Assembly: GCA_021770845.1 (NCBI GenBank)
Contig: JAETQF010000018.1
Span: 1-49,334 of the forward strand
Source of the DNA: Oscillospiraceae bacterium
Lineage (GTDB): Bacteria > Bacillota > Clostridia > Oscillospirales > Oscillospiraceae
Direction: 5' to 3'
DNA: 49,334 nucleotides
Position numbers and translations under genes: made by a program. The notes under the pieces were generated by a model. That model was given only the letters and a program-made list of their open reading frames with translations, was not told where the DNA came from and searched no databases. Of the stretch, positions 8,410-16,490 are shown piece after piece (the stretch's first letter is position 1; each line of letters begins with the position of its first letter).

Positions 8410-11232
8410 TTAGTAGCCGCCGGAGCCGCCCATCAGGCCCATAAAGGCGGAGCTCTGGGAGTTCATCTCGGCAATGAGCTGCTCCAGACGGCTGAACTGG
8501 GTGGTGTACCGGTCGATCTGGTTGGCCATCTTGTTCTGCCAGCGGTCGATCTGGTTGTCGATGTTGTCGATCTGGGTCTTGAGGCTGTTGTTGTTCAGCG
8601 AGGTGTAGGCCTTCACGGAGCCCGCCCGCTGGATCAGCACGCCCTTGGGCTCGCCGGTGGTCTTGACGTAGGAGTTCAGCGTGTTCTGCATCCGGGTCAT
8701 CAGCCCGTCGCTGGAGGAGCCGCCCTCCCGGCTCTTGGTGAAGGCGTTCTTCACCTTGTCCGGGTCGCTCTCCAGGGCCGCGCGCAGCTTATCCTCGTCC
8801 AGGGACAGGGTGGTCATGCCGTTGCTGTAGCTGGTGCCGATGCCGATCTCCCGGAGGGTCTGGCCGTCGGCGCCGCCCGGGGCGATGGCGGACAGCAGCT
8901 TGCTGTACATACTGGACAGATCGGTGTCCCCGAACAGGATGCCCTGCTTGGCCTTCTCGTTGTAGGACGCCAGCTCGCTCTCGGAGTACTTCTCCTCCTC
9001 CTCGGCGGTGAGGGGCTCGTACTTGGCGCCGTTGGAGTTCTGGGCGGGCAGGGTGGAGTACTGGTTCTTGATCTCGGTGGCCATCTCGTTGTAGTCCTCC
9101 ACGAACTGCCGGATGGTCTCCACGATCTTGTCGGAGTCGGTGGTGGTGTTGAAGGTGATGGCCTCGTAAGCGTTGCCGTCCTTGTCGGGGGCGTTGGCCC
9201 CGTCCACGTTGAACTCGCCCTTCACGTTGACGGTGAGGCCGTCCAAATTAAAGCTGTTGCTGGAGCGGGAGAGGTTCTTAAACTGCTTGCCGTTGATCTC
9301 CACGTCCATGATGGCGTCCTGGCCGGCCACATAGGAGGGCCTCATCTTGGAAAGATCGTACTCCTTTCCGTCGCCGTCCAGCATTTTGAAATCCACTGTC
9401 TCGCCGGTTCTATCATCGGTCAGTACGATTTTCCCCAAGGTCTCATCAAAGGAAGCGGTTGTGTGGTGATTCATATTGAGCGATCGATTCAGCCTGTCGA
9501 TAACATCCTGTACGGAGCTGTTCTCGTTAAACGTGTTGGGGTAACTGTAAATGCCGACTCCATCAATCTCAAAACCAATCTCGCTCCCCAATGTAATGCC
9601 ATAGGTCTCGGCAAAATTTCCGCTGGCGCTGCGGTTGGCTCCAAACAGATCCTTGGCCATCCCGCCGAACTCAATCTTGCTGTTGGCCCCGGTCTCGGAG
9701 GCGGTAAACTTGAACTCGTTGGTCAGCTTGGAGTAGCTCACCTTCACCCCCGCCTCGGCGCTGGAGTTGATGGAGTTCATCAGGCTCTCCAGGGTGGTGT
9801 CCTTGGTGACGCTGATGTTGGCGTCGTTGATGGTAAAGTTATACAGGAACTCGCCGTCGCTGTTCACCCGGTAATACTTGCCATCGTCGGCCTTGGCCAC
9901 CCGGTTGCCCTTGCTGTCCACGGAGTACTTGCTGTCGGCGCTGGTCTTGACGTCGCCCACCGCCTTCACCTTCTCGGCCTTGTCAAAGAAGCCGTCGCCC
10001 ATCAGCTCGGACAGCTTCTTGCCGGTGTTGACGTAGTTGGTGTTGTCCTCGGTGAAGCCCAGGGCCTTCATGGCGGTGCCGCCCAGAGCCAGGGTGTCGC
10101 CCTCGCCCTTCGGGGTGAGGGACAGCTTGCCGTTGTCATTGCCCACCGTGATCTTGCCCGCGCCGAAGGCGTCATCCAGCTCCTCCTGGAGGACTTTCTT
10201 GAACTGGGTGTTCACATCTTTCTCAGCGTTCTCGCTAAAGTCAATCTCGTTCATGATGTCGGACATATTGATCTTCTTGGTGGTGCCGTTGAAGGTAACG
10301 CTCAGCTCCTTGCCGCCGCTCCACTTGCCGTCGTCCTTTTTGCCGCCCAGATACTCGCTGGTGGTCTTCTCGGTGACCCACTGGGTGTCGTAGGTGGTGC
10401 TGATGGTGGCGTCCCCGGCGCTGACGCCCAGGGTGCTTTTCATATTGTCGGACACGCTGCCCACGGTGACCTTGTTCCCCTTGCCCAGCACATCCTTGAA
10501 GGAGATCTTGCCGTCCTCATACACCGCCTGAACGGCCTTGTCGGCGGTGGTGGTCTCCTGGAAGCCCTTGTCGGTGTAGCTGTAGGTCACATCGGCCAGC
10601 TTCTGGTTGATCATATCCGCCAGCTCCGGGCCGCTCTTGGGCAGATCCTCCAGCTCATCGAAGCTGATGTCGAAGGAGGCACCCTGGCTGCCGGAGCCGT
10701 ACTGGATGGACATGGCGCCGGAGATGTTGCTCACCGGTATCTTGGCGGCGTCCTCGCTGAGATCCAGCCCCTTGGCGGCCTCCACGCCGTTGATCTCGCC
10801 GTTGAACTTGCCGCCCAGGCCGGACACGGTGTAGGTGGCCGCCTTGGCCAGCTGCTTCACCGCGTTGATCTTGATGTCGCTGGAGGTCTTGCCGGTGGCG
10901 GTGATCTTGTCCTTGTAGGTGCCGTTGACGGCGGTGTTCACCGCGTTGTTGAAGAAGCTGGCGCTGAGCAGGTTGGTCTTGGAGGAATAGGAGGTGTACT
11001 TGGTGTTGAAGTTCACCGCCTTGTCGATGATGCTGCGGTACGCCTCCTGCTGCCACTCCACCTTGGTGCGTTTCTTCACCAGGTTCTGGATCTTCAGCTT
11101 GATGCCGGACACGGCGTTCTCGATCATGGATTCGGTGTCCATGCCGCTGGCCAGACCGGACAGGACGTTGCGGTTGCCGTAGATGCTGCTGGTGTTGTAG
11201 CTGCTGTTGCTCAAACTGGTAATAGATGCCAT
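8410..11232 (-). CDS. fliD: Flagellar filament cap protein FliD (large form)
   Basis: 940 residues, roughly twice the length of the Bacillus protein. FliD is exported to the filament tip and folds incoming flagellin. The N-terminal D0/D1 start (SGLASGMDTESMIENAVSG, near residue 25) and the C-terminal coiled-coil region (INNQIDRWQNKM-type segment near 890, then QFSRLEQLIAEMNSQSSAFM) are conserved. The central 600 or so residues, including FliD_N, hook-IN-like and extra beta-rich surface domains, account for the extra length. The start has AAGGAGCGG about 9 nt upstream, and a sigma-28-like promoter lies 115 nt further up. Expression should therefore be late, after hook completion. The exposed insert domains are the part most likely to vary between strains. 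Confidence 0.94.
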   Translation of the reverse strand: MASITSLSNSSYNTSSIYGNRNVLSGLASGMDTESMIENAVSGIKLKIQNLVKKRTKVEWQQEAYRSIIDKAVNFNTKYTSYSSKTNLLSASFFNNAVNTAVNGTYKDKITATGKTSSDIKINAVKQLAKAATYTVSGLGGKFNGEINGVEAAKGLDLSEDAAKIPVSNISGAMSIQYGSGSQGASFDISFDELEDLPKSGPELADMINQKLADVTYSYTDKGFQETTTADKAVQAVYEDGKISFKDVLGKGNKVTVGSVSDNMKSTLGVSAGDATISTTYDTQWVTEKTTSEYLGGKKDDGKWSGGKELSVTFNGTTKKINMSDIMNEIDFSENAEKDVNTQFKKVLQEELDDAFGAGKITVGNDNGKLSLTPKGEGDTLALGGTAMKALGFTEDNTNYVNTGKKLSELMGDGFFDKAEKVKAVGDVKTSADSKYSVDSKGNRVAKADDGKYYRVNSDGEFLYNFTINDANISVTKDTTLESLMNSINSSAEAGVKVSYSKLTNEFKFTASETGANSKIEFGGMAKDLFGANRSASGNFAETYGITLGSEIGFEIDGVGIYSYPNTFNENSSVQDVIDRLNRSLNMNHHTTASFDETLGKIVLTDDRTGETVDFKMLDGDGKEYDLSKMRPSYVAGQDAIMDVEINGKQFKNLSRSSNSFNLDGLTVNVKGEFNVDGANAPDKDGNAYEAITFNTTTDSDKIVETIRQFVEDYNEMATEIKNQYSTLPAQNSNGAKYEPLTAEEEEKYSESELASYNEKAKQGILFGDTDLSSMYSKLLSAIAPGGADGQTLREIGIGTSYSNGMTTLSLDEDKLRAALESDPDKVKNAFTKSREGGSSSDGLMTRMQNTLNSYVKTTGEPKGVLIQRAGSVKAYTSLNNNSLKTQIDNIDNQIDRWQNKMANQIDRYTTQFSRLEQLIAEMNSQSSAFMGLMGGSGGY

Positions 11233-11345
11233 GCTGAAACCGCTCCTTTCTGCAAACTCCAGAGACAGTGACCTGTCCGAAGCATATCCGGGGGGATATT
11301 TTTAAAAAAAATTTCAGAGTTTTTTTGTTCTACCTCTGTTCTTTT

Positions 11346-11372
11346 TTATCGACCTGTAGTATAGTAAACTTA
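11346..11372 (-). promoter_or_regulatory. Sigma-28 (FliA)-type promoter of fliD-fliS
   Basis: On the minus strand TAAG (11372-11369), exactly 15 nt, then GTCGATAA (11353-11346). The known FliA consensus is TAAA-N15-GCCGATAA, so the match is 3/4 and 7/8. The predicted start is near 11338, about 105 nt before fliD. It fits fliD as a class-III gene transcribed by the FliA encoded at 18006-18848. Confidence 0.7.
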
Positions 11373-11386
11373 AGGCTTTTCCCCAA
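11358..11386 (-). promoter_or_regulatory. Possible second, sigma-A-like promoter for fliD
   Basis: TTGGGG (11386-11381), 17-nt spacer, TATACT (11363-11358), overlapping the sigma-28 site. The -35 is poor. The -10 overlaps a TATAGT (11360-11365) on the plus strand that could serve parA, so the region may hold overlapping divergent promoters. Weak evidence on its own. Confidence 0.3.
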
Positions 11387-11421
11387 GTTTTTGCATTCCG
11401 CTAATAGGGAGGGAACCATCC

Positions 11422-12237
11422 TTGACGCAAATTATCACCGTTACCAACCAAAAGGGCGGCGTCGGCAAGACCACCACCGCCTCCTCGCTGATCTGCGGCC
11501 TTCACCAGCGGGGCGCGAAGGTTCTGGGCATCGACCTGGATCCCCAGGGCAACCTGGGCTTCAACCTGGGCCTTGACATCGGCTCGGGCAGCACCGTTTA
11601 CGACGTGCTTCAGGGAACCTGTCCCATTGAGGCCGCCATCCAGTCCACCGAATACGGCGACGTGCTCCCCTCGGACATCATGCTGTCCGCCGCGGAGGTG
11701 GGCTTCACCGCCCCCCGCCGGGAGTTCATGCTGGACGAGCAGCTGGCCGGCCTGCGGGATCGGTATGACTTCATCGTCATTGATACGCCTCCGGCCCTGA
11801 ATATCCTCACCGTCAACGCCTACGTGGCCTCCGACGGCCTCATTGTGCCCATGGAGGCGGAGGTGCTCAGCCTGGTGGGCATCACCCAGCTCCAGGAGAC
11901 CATTGAGACGGTGCGGGCCACCTTCAACCCCAACCTGAAGGTGCTGGGCATCCTGATCAACAAGTTCAATGGCCGCCTCACCCTGTCCAAGGACATCCTG
12001 GAGATGGCCCAGGTGGTGGCGGAGCAGCTGGACAGCCAGGTGTTTGAGGCCAAGATCCACCGGGGTGTGGGCGTGGCCATGGCCCCCGCCCACGGGCAGA
12101 CCGTGCTGACCTACCAGCCCGACTCCCGCCCCGCCCAGGACTTCCAGTCCATCGTCGACGCGGTGGCCGGGGATCGCTTCCCCAGGCCCAAGCCCAAATC
12201 CAGGATGAGGTATATCTCCCAGCTGTTCAACGGCTGA
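11422..12237 (+). CDS. ParA/Soj-family ATPase
   Basis: 271 residues. Start is a TTG at 11422 with AGGGAGGG 8 nt upstream; the conserved N-terminus begins right there. The deviant Walker A of ParA proteins is intact (KGGVGKTTTASS, residues 11-22, with both Lys), the A' motif reads IDLDPQGN, and Walker B is FIVIDTPPALN. There is no N-terminal DNA-binding domain, so this is the short (Soj-like) form, and no C-terminal amphipathic helix typical of MinD is obvious. No parB or parS is seen. Such orphan ParAs often position protein complexes (for example chemoreceptor arrays or flagella) rather than chromosomes. Its partner here is a ComFB-domain protein 44 nt downstream. It lies within flagellar genes but on the opposite strand. 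Confidence 0.9.
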   Translation: MTQIITVTNQKGGVGKTTTASSLICGLHQRGAKVLGIDLDPQGNLGFNLGLDIGSGSTVYDVLQGTCPIEAAIQSTEYGDVLPSDIMLSAAEVGFTAPRREFMLDEQLAGLRDRYDFIVIDTPPALNILTVNAYVASDGLIVPMEAEVLSLVGITQLQETIETVRATFNPNLKVLGILINKFNGRLTLSKDILEMAQVVAEQLDSQVFEAKIHRGVGVAMAPAHGQTVLTYQPDSRPAQDFQSIVDAVAGDRFPRPKPKSRMRYISQLFNG

Positions 12238-12281
12238 TCCAACCGCCCCATCGGAAATTTTTGTAAGGAGAATCTGCTATC

Positions 12282-12977
12282 ATGGCTAAGGACAACAAAA
12301 CCAGCAAGACCGCGCGGGTGATGAACCTGCTGAGCAAGAAGCCCGACCCCGCCGCCGCCCCGGCGGCCGGGGAGACCGCCGCCGCTCCGGCCGCTCCCGC
12401 GGCCCCCGTGCCGCCCATCGTCACCTCCATGGCGCCGGACGCCGCCGTCTCCGTTCAGATCCGCAACGCCCTGGAGGACGCCCTGGCGGACGAGCTGGGC
12501 CCGCAGCAGCCCGCCGCCCCCCAGCCGGAGCCGGAGCCCATCCCGGAGCCGGAGCCCGCGCCCCAGGCTGTTCAGCCGCAGGCTGCCCCCCAGGCTGTTC
12601 AGCCGGAGCCTCAGCCGGCCCCCGCGCCCCAGCCCGCCCCCGTCCAGGCGGCGGATCCGGAGCCCAGCTCCGACGAGCCCCACTTCAAGGAGCCCCTGGT
12701 GCCGGAGAATCCCGGCTACATCAACGTGATGCAGGTGCTGGTGGAGGAGAAGGCCCCCAAGTATATCCAGATGTTCGGCCTGTGCCAGTGCGAGCGGTGC
12801 CTGGCGGACGTGAAGGCCTATACCCTGAACCACCTGCCCTCCAAGTACGTGGTGATGGAGAAGGGGGATCTGATCCCCCGGCTCACCGTCTACGAGGGCA
12901 AGTTCACCAGCGACGTCACCGCCCAGCTGCTCCAGGCCTGCAAGGTGGTCATGGAGCGGCCCCACCACGGCCGCTGA
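12282..12977 (+). CDS. ComFB-domain protein with proline/alanine-rich N-terminal linker
   Basis: 231 residues. Residues 1-55 are basic then Ala/Pro-rich, about 80-135 are a P/Q/E/A-rich linker with short repeats (AVQPQAAPQAVQPEPQPA), and about 145-226 form a compact domain. That domain matches the late-competence ComFB family: the cysteines Cys168, Cys170 and Cys173 (CQCERC) followed by LADVKAYTLNHLPSKYV. Bacillus ComFB binds zinc through such cysteines, and cyanobacterial ComFB proteins have been reported as c-di-GMP receptors; that function here is inference. Start has AAGGAG 9 nt upstream. It is co-transcribed with parA and ends at a strong bidirectional terminator. The short stretch with IRNALEDALADELG (about 60-75) could be a docking helix for ParA. 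Confidence 0.85.
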   Translation: MAKDNKTSKTARVMNLLSKKPDPAAAPAAGETAAAPAAPAAPVPPIVTSMAPDAAVSVQIRNALEDALADELGPQQPAAPQPEPEPIPEPEPAPQAVQPQAAPQAVQPEPQPAPAPQPAPVQAADPEPSSDEPHFKEPLVPENPGYINVMQVLVEEKAPKYIQMFGLCQCERCLADVKAYTLNHLPSKYVVMEKGDLIPRLTVYEGKFTSDVTAQLLQACKVVMERPHHGR

Positions 12978-12990
12978 TCCGCTTCAAGTC

Positions 12991-13025
12991 AAAAACTCCG
13001 GCAGGCGCGGCCTGCCGGAGTTTTT
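12991..13025. terminator. Bidirectional rho-independent terminator
   Basis: A perfect 15-bp stem (12991-13005 with 13011-13025, 5-nt loop) flanked by five A's and seven T's, so it works in both directions. It closes the parA-comFB unit (+) and the 27-kb flagellar operon (-). Confidence 0.93.
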
Positions 13026-13030
13026 TTCGG

Positions 13031-14386
13031 TTACTGGTTGTTCTGCGCCTCCAGCGCGGCCTCCATCTCGGCAACCGTCATGGGCTTCCTGGGCCGCTCA
13101 GGCTCGGGCTCCCGCTCCGCCCCGTCCTCCCCCTGCCGCTGGTAGGGGTTAGTAAGCTGCTCCCAGAGGGTGTTCACGTTTTCCATGCAGATGAAGTACA
13201 CGCTGGTCATCATGTTGTCGGGGATGCCCAGCTCCTCCGCCAGAACGGTGATCTTCTCCCAGTCCGCCGCCTCATAGCTCAGCACCAGGTCGTACAGCTT
13301 GCCGCACCGCCCCTCGTGGCGCAGCAGCGCCGCCTTCACCTCGTCCGCCACCGGCACCTCCGCCAGCAGCTCCTCCATAGGGGCGTCGATGAGGTAGTTC
13401 AGGGTGGAGAACATCCCCAACAGATAGGCCTCCGCCTTGGAGATGGGCATATTCTTGGCGTAGCCGACCAGCTCGCTGCAGAAGTTGGCCCGCATGAAGG
13501 AGCGCTTCAGGAACTCCTCCGAGCCGGGCTCGATCTCGTTCTCCGCGTTGCTGGCGCTGAGCAGGTAGATCCACTGCTTCAGCTGGCCCAGGCCCAGGGT
13601 CATGATGGCCTGGGTGATGGTGGTGGCCCGGTGCCGCAGGGCGAAGTAGGCGGAGTTCACCATCTTCAGCAGGCCGTAGGACAGGCTGGCGTCGGCGGCG
13701 ATCATCTGCTCGATCTCCTCCACGTTGGGCTCGTCCTTAGTCACCGCCACCATGAGGCGGAAGAAGTTGCTCTGGATGTAGGCGCTGCTGTGGGCCTGGG
13801 TGGTCATCTTGGCCGCCACATAGGGGCCCTCCAGCCCGTCCGCCCCCAGGGCCACCGCCCGCTGGTACAGCTTCTCGTCGTCGATGTGGGTGACGATGCA
13901 CTTGATGTTCATGCTGTGGGCGATCTCCACGGTGTTGCGGATGGTGACCTCGCTGGCGTGCTGGGCGTTGATCTTGATGAAGTGGATGTCGTCCAGCAGG
14001 GAGAGGTAGCGGGGGGTGAACTGGAACTCGTTCACCGCGATGCGGTAGCCCTCCCGGGCGAACTGCTGCACCAGATGCATGGACAGGGGGTGGATGATCA
14101 CCGCGTCGTCGATCTGGATCACCAGGTCGCTCTTGTCAAACAGCCGGGGGGTCTTTTTCATCAGCAGCATGGTGGTGAAGGTCATGAAGTTCAGGGTGCC
14201 CTTCAGCACCTTGGGGCTGTTCTGGGTCAGAAAGCTGTAAATGGTGTTGGCCGCGGCAAATTCTGCGCTGGAGGTAGAGCTGTCGCTGCTGAATGCCTGG
14301 TTGGCGCCGTGGTACAGAATCTCGTTCCCAATGGTATTCCCAGCGGCGTCCTTAATGGGCTGCCGCACAATGTATTTGCCGCTCAT
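13031..14386 (-). CDS. EAL-HDOD (YuxH-type) signalling protein with degenerate EAL domain
   Basis: 451 residues. Residues about 5-190 align with EAL c-di-GMP phosphodiesterases, but catalytic motifs are lost: the EAL signature reads NEILYHG, the usual KID metal-binding segment reads FIKINAQ, and the usual EGVE reads ITHIDDE. It is therefore likely a non-catalytic sensor or scaffold. Residues about 200-400 are an HDOD domain (EQMIAADASLSYGLLKMVNS, then TTITQAIMTLGLGQLKQW), a catalytically inert HD relative found in signalling proteins. A charged tail ends in EAALEAQNNQ. Start has AGGAGG about 10 nt upstream. It is the last gene of the flagellar operon, 18 nt after cheV, and is followed by a terminator, so it is made with the motility machinery. 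Role probably in c-di-GMP-linked motility control; partner unknown. Confidence 0.85.
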   Translation of the reverse strand: MSGKYIVRQPIKDAAGNTIGNEILYHGANQAFSSDSSTSSAEFAAANTIYSFLTQNSPKVLKGTLNFMTFTTMLLMKKTPRLFDKSDLVIQIDDAVIIHPLSMHLVQQFAREGYRIAVNEFQFTPRYLSLLDDIHFIKINAQHASEVTIRNTVEIAHSMNIKCIVTHIDDEKLYQRAVALGADGLEGPYVAAKMTTQAHSSAYIQSNFFRLMVAVTKDEPNVEEIEQMIAADASLSYGLLKMVNSAYFALRHRATTITQAIMTLGLGQLKQWIYLLSASNAENEIEPGSEEFLKRSFMRANFCSELVGYAKNMPISKAEAYLLGMFSTLNYLIDAPMEELLAEVPVADEVKAALLRHEGRCGKLYDLVLSYEAADWEKITVLAEELGIPDNMMTSVYFICMENVNTLWEQLTNPYQRQGEDGAEREPEPERPRKPMTVAEMEAALEAQNNQ

Positions 14387-14404
14387 AATGTTGCTGCCTC
14401 CTAA

Positions 14405-15340
14405 TTATGCTTTGGCGTGCTGCCGGTCAAACCGCTCCAGCAGATGATCCATCACGTCCACCAGGTGCCCGATCTCCGGCTTGGTGAGCTGCTCGTCCGC
14501 CCCCAGCTCCCGGCCCTTGGTGCGCATCTCCTCGCTGATCAGGGAGGAGAAGATGATCAGGGGAACCTGCTTGAACCGGGTGTGATCCTTCACCAGCTTG
14601 GTCAGCCGGTGCCCGTCCATCTGGGGCATCTCGATGTCGGTGATAATCAGGGCCACATCCTTCTCCAGCGGGCCGTCGGTGGGCAGGGCGGTCAGCGCCT
14701 CCCACAGCTCCAGGCCGTTGGGGAACATATGCAGATTGACGTAGTTGGCCTTGCGCAGGGAGTCGGCGATCATCTTGCTCAGCAGCACCGAGTCCTCCGC
14801 CACCCAGATGGGCCGGTCGTTCCTGTCCCGGGGGCCCAGGCGCTCCACCTCGGAGATCTGGATGGAGGTCTCCGGGGCGATCTCCGCCACGATCCGCTCG
14901 AAGTCCAGGATGGTCACCAGCTCGCCGTCGCACTGGGCGATGCCGGTGGCCACGCTCTCCGTGCCGCCGGACACGGTCTTGTCCGGCTTCTGGATGTCAG
15001 TCCAGGAAATGCGGCTGATGCGATCCACCGTGTGAACCCGGAAGGCGATGCACATCTTGTTGAAGTTGGTGATGATGAAGATATCCTTCTCCTCCTTGGG
15101 GCTCTCCATCCCCAGGTAGGTGGGCAGATCCACCACGGTGATCACCTTGTCCCGGGGCTTGAAGATCCCCTCCACCGCGGCGTGGGCGTGGGGCATGGGC
15201 TTCACCGGTGCGGAGATCATGATCTCCAGCACCTTGGCCACGTTGATCCCGAACAGGTTTCCGCCGATGGTGAACTTCATCACCTCAATCTCGTTGGTTC
15301 CGGACTCCAGCAGGATCCCCTGCTTCTGGTCTTCCATCAT
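14405..15340 (-). CDS. cheV: Chemotaxis coupling/response regulator protein CheV
   Basis: 311 residues: an N-terminal CheW domain (about 15-160; FTIGGNLFGINVAKVLEIM, then KVITVVDLPTYLGM) joined to a C-terminal receiver (about 178-300) with the acidic pocket (VAEDS), phospho-acceptor Asp in LIITDIEMPQMDG and conserved Lys in LTKPE. CheV links receptors to CheA and, when phosphorylated, helps adaptation. The ATG at 15340 is preferred because AAAGGGAG lies 9 nt upstream; the TTG 6 nt earlier is too close to that site. It sits between cheD and the EAL-HDOD gene with short gaps. Confidence 0.95.
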   Translation of the reverse strand: MMEDQKQGILLESGTNEIEVMKFTIGGNLFGINVAKVLEIMISAPVKPMPHAHAAVEGIFKPRDKVITVVDLPTYLGMESPKEEKDIFIITNFNKMCIAFRVHTVDRISRISWTDIQKPDKTVSGGTESVATGIAQCDGELVTILDFERIVAEIAPETSIQISEVERLGPRDRNDRPIWVAEDSVLLSKMIADSLRKANYVNLHMFPNGLELWEALTALPTDGPLEKDVALIITDIEMPQMDGHRLTKLVKDHTRFKQVPLIIFSSLISEEMRTKGRELGADEQLTKPEIGHLVDVMDHLLERFDRQHAKA

Positions 15341-15374
15341 TTCCAAGCACTCCCTTTCATCTTGCGCGTGGTGG

Positions 15375-15854
15375 TCATATGATCAGCTCCGGCCGTCCGT
15401 AGCTGCGCACGCAGCCCAGGCCGCTGTTCACATCAAAAAGCAGGGTACGGGCCACCGAGCCGCCCACATCCTCCTTCAGCAGGCGGATGCCCTCCTTCTT
15501 CAGGTTCATGTGGACGCTCTCAATATTTCTCTGGCCGATGTTTCCCAGGGAACTGCTGCCCACCTCGAACATTTTGGCCCCGCCGGCGATTTTGGCTGTG
15601 ATCCGGTTCCGGCTGGCCCCCTTGGCCTCCATCAGGCGCAGGGTCTCCCGGATACCCGTGTCCGCATACTTCAGGGGCGTTTTCCGCCCTGCCTCCATGT
15701 TCACCGGCAGCATAATATGTACCAGGGCCCCCAGCTTGAGAACCGGGTCGTGGAGGCAGATCCCAATGCAGGATCCCAGCGCGTAGGTCACCAGCATCCC
15801 CTCGCCCTTGGCCATCTTCATATCCGCAATACCGATGATCAGTTTGTCACTCAT
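15375..15854 (-). CDS. cheD: Chemoreceptor glutamine deamidase CheD
   Basis: 159 residues. CheD deamidates glutamines on MCPs and, in Bacillus-type systems, also binds CheC to stimulate its phosphatase activity. The catalytic Cys lies in ALGSCIGICLHD (Cys29) and the His in LVHIMLP (His46), both conserved; the later KIAGGAKMF and SSLGNIGQRN motifs are also typical. Its start overlaps the end of cheC by 8 nt, so the interacting pair is translationally coupled. The ribosome site inside cheC is weak. Confidence 0.95.
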   Translation of the reverse strand: MSDKLIIGIADMKMAKGEGMLVTYALGSCIGICLHDPVLKLGALVHIMLPVNMEAGRKTPLKYADTGIRETLRLMEAKGASRNRITAKIAGGAKMFEVGSSSLGNIGQRNIESVHMNLKKEGIRLLKEDVGGSVARTLLFDVNSGLGCVRSYGRPELII

Positions 15855-16473
15855 CGCTTACGCCCAGCTTCCTCAACAATCCATTCAGCGACCGCAGGTC
15901 GGGCGACATCAGCAGGCGGCAGGGCACCTGCTTGTTGTCGCACACGAAATTTCCCCCTATGGTCATGATATAATCAGACTGTCCCCCATACTCCGCCATG
16001 GGTACGGCCAGGATAGCCCCCTGCATATCCACCGTAAAGGCGGGCACCGTCAGGGTCACGTCCACTCCGGCCAGCCCGCTCAGCGCGTTGATGAAGGTGG
16101 AGATCATGATGTTGCCCACCTCTACCAGGGCGGAGTTCTCCAGCTCCGCCAGCTCGCTGTAGTCCTGGATGGTCTCCTTCAGCATACTCTCCAGCACCAG
16201 GTTCACAAAATCGATCTGCTGAACGGACAGCATGATCCCGTTGATCTGCCCGCCCATCTTCACCAGCACGCCGGCGGTGATCTCCTCCGGGCCGCCGATC
16301 CACTCGATGGCCTCGTTGTAGCCCATGATCCGCACCTCGGGCAGCGTGATGCGCACCTCCCGCCCCAGCATCTGGGACAGGGCCGTGGCGGCGTTGCCGG
16401 TGCCCATGCTGCCGATCTCCCGCAGGGTGTCCAGCTCCATGGAGGTCAGCTCGTCATAATTCTTAATTGCCAT
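15847..16473 (-). CDS. cheC: CheY-P phosphatase CheC with one altered active site
   Basis: 208 residues of the CheC family, which dephosphorylates CheY-P and is stimulated by CheD. CheC normally carries two copies of the motif (D/S)xxxExxN-x22-P. The C-terminal copy is intact: SALVEVGN followed by Pro 23 residues later. The N-terminal copy reads DTLREIGS then Pro at the expected distance, so the key Asn is replaced by Ser. One site should therefore be active and one impaired. Start has GGAGGG 9 nt upstream; it lies 17 nt after the second flgG-type gene and overlaps cheD by 8 nt. It is not FliY: no FliN-type domain is present. Confidence 0.93.
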   Translation of the reverse strand: MAIKNYDELTSMELDTLREIGSMGTGNAATALSQMLGREVRITLPEVRIMGYNEAIEWIGGPEEITAGVLVKMGGQINGIMLSVQQIDFVNLVLESMLKETIQDYSELAELENSALVEVGNIMISTFINALSGLAGVDVTLTVPAFTVDMQGAILAVPMAEYGGQSDYIMTIGGNFVCDNKQVPCRLLMSPDLRSLNGLLRKLGVSDE

Positions 16474-16490
16474 GCCCGTTATCCCTCCTG

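Noticed and set aside
8383..11271. Very long open frame on the plus strand opposite fliD (and similar ones opposite many flagellar genes)
   Set aside because: GC-rich codons leave few stops on the opposite strand; the frame has His/Leu/Val-rich shadow composition, no ribosome site, and lies over a clear fliD.
11284..11304. CCGGATAT with TAAA upstream of fliD as an alternative FliA promoter
   Set aside because: The spacer is only about 9 nt instead of 15; the site at 11346-11372 fits much better.
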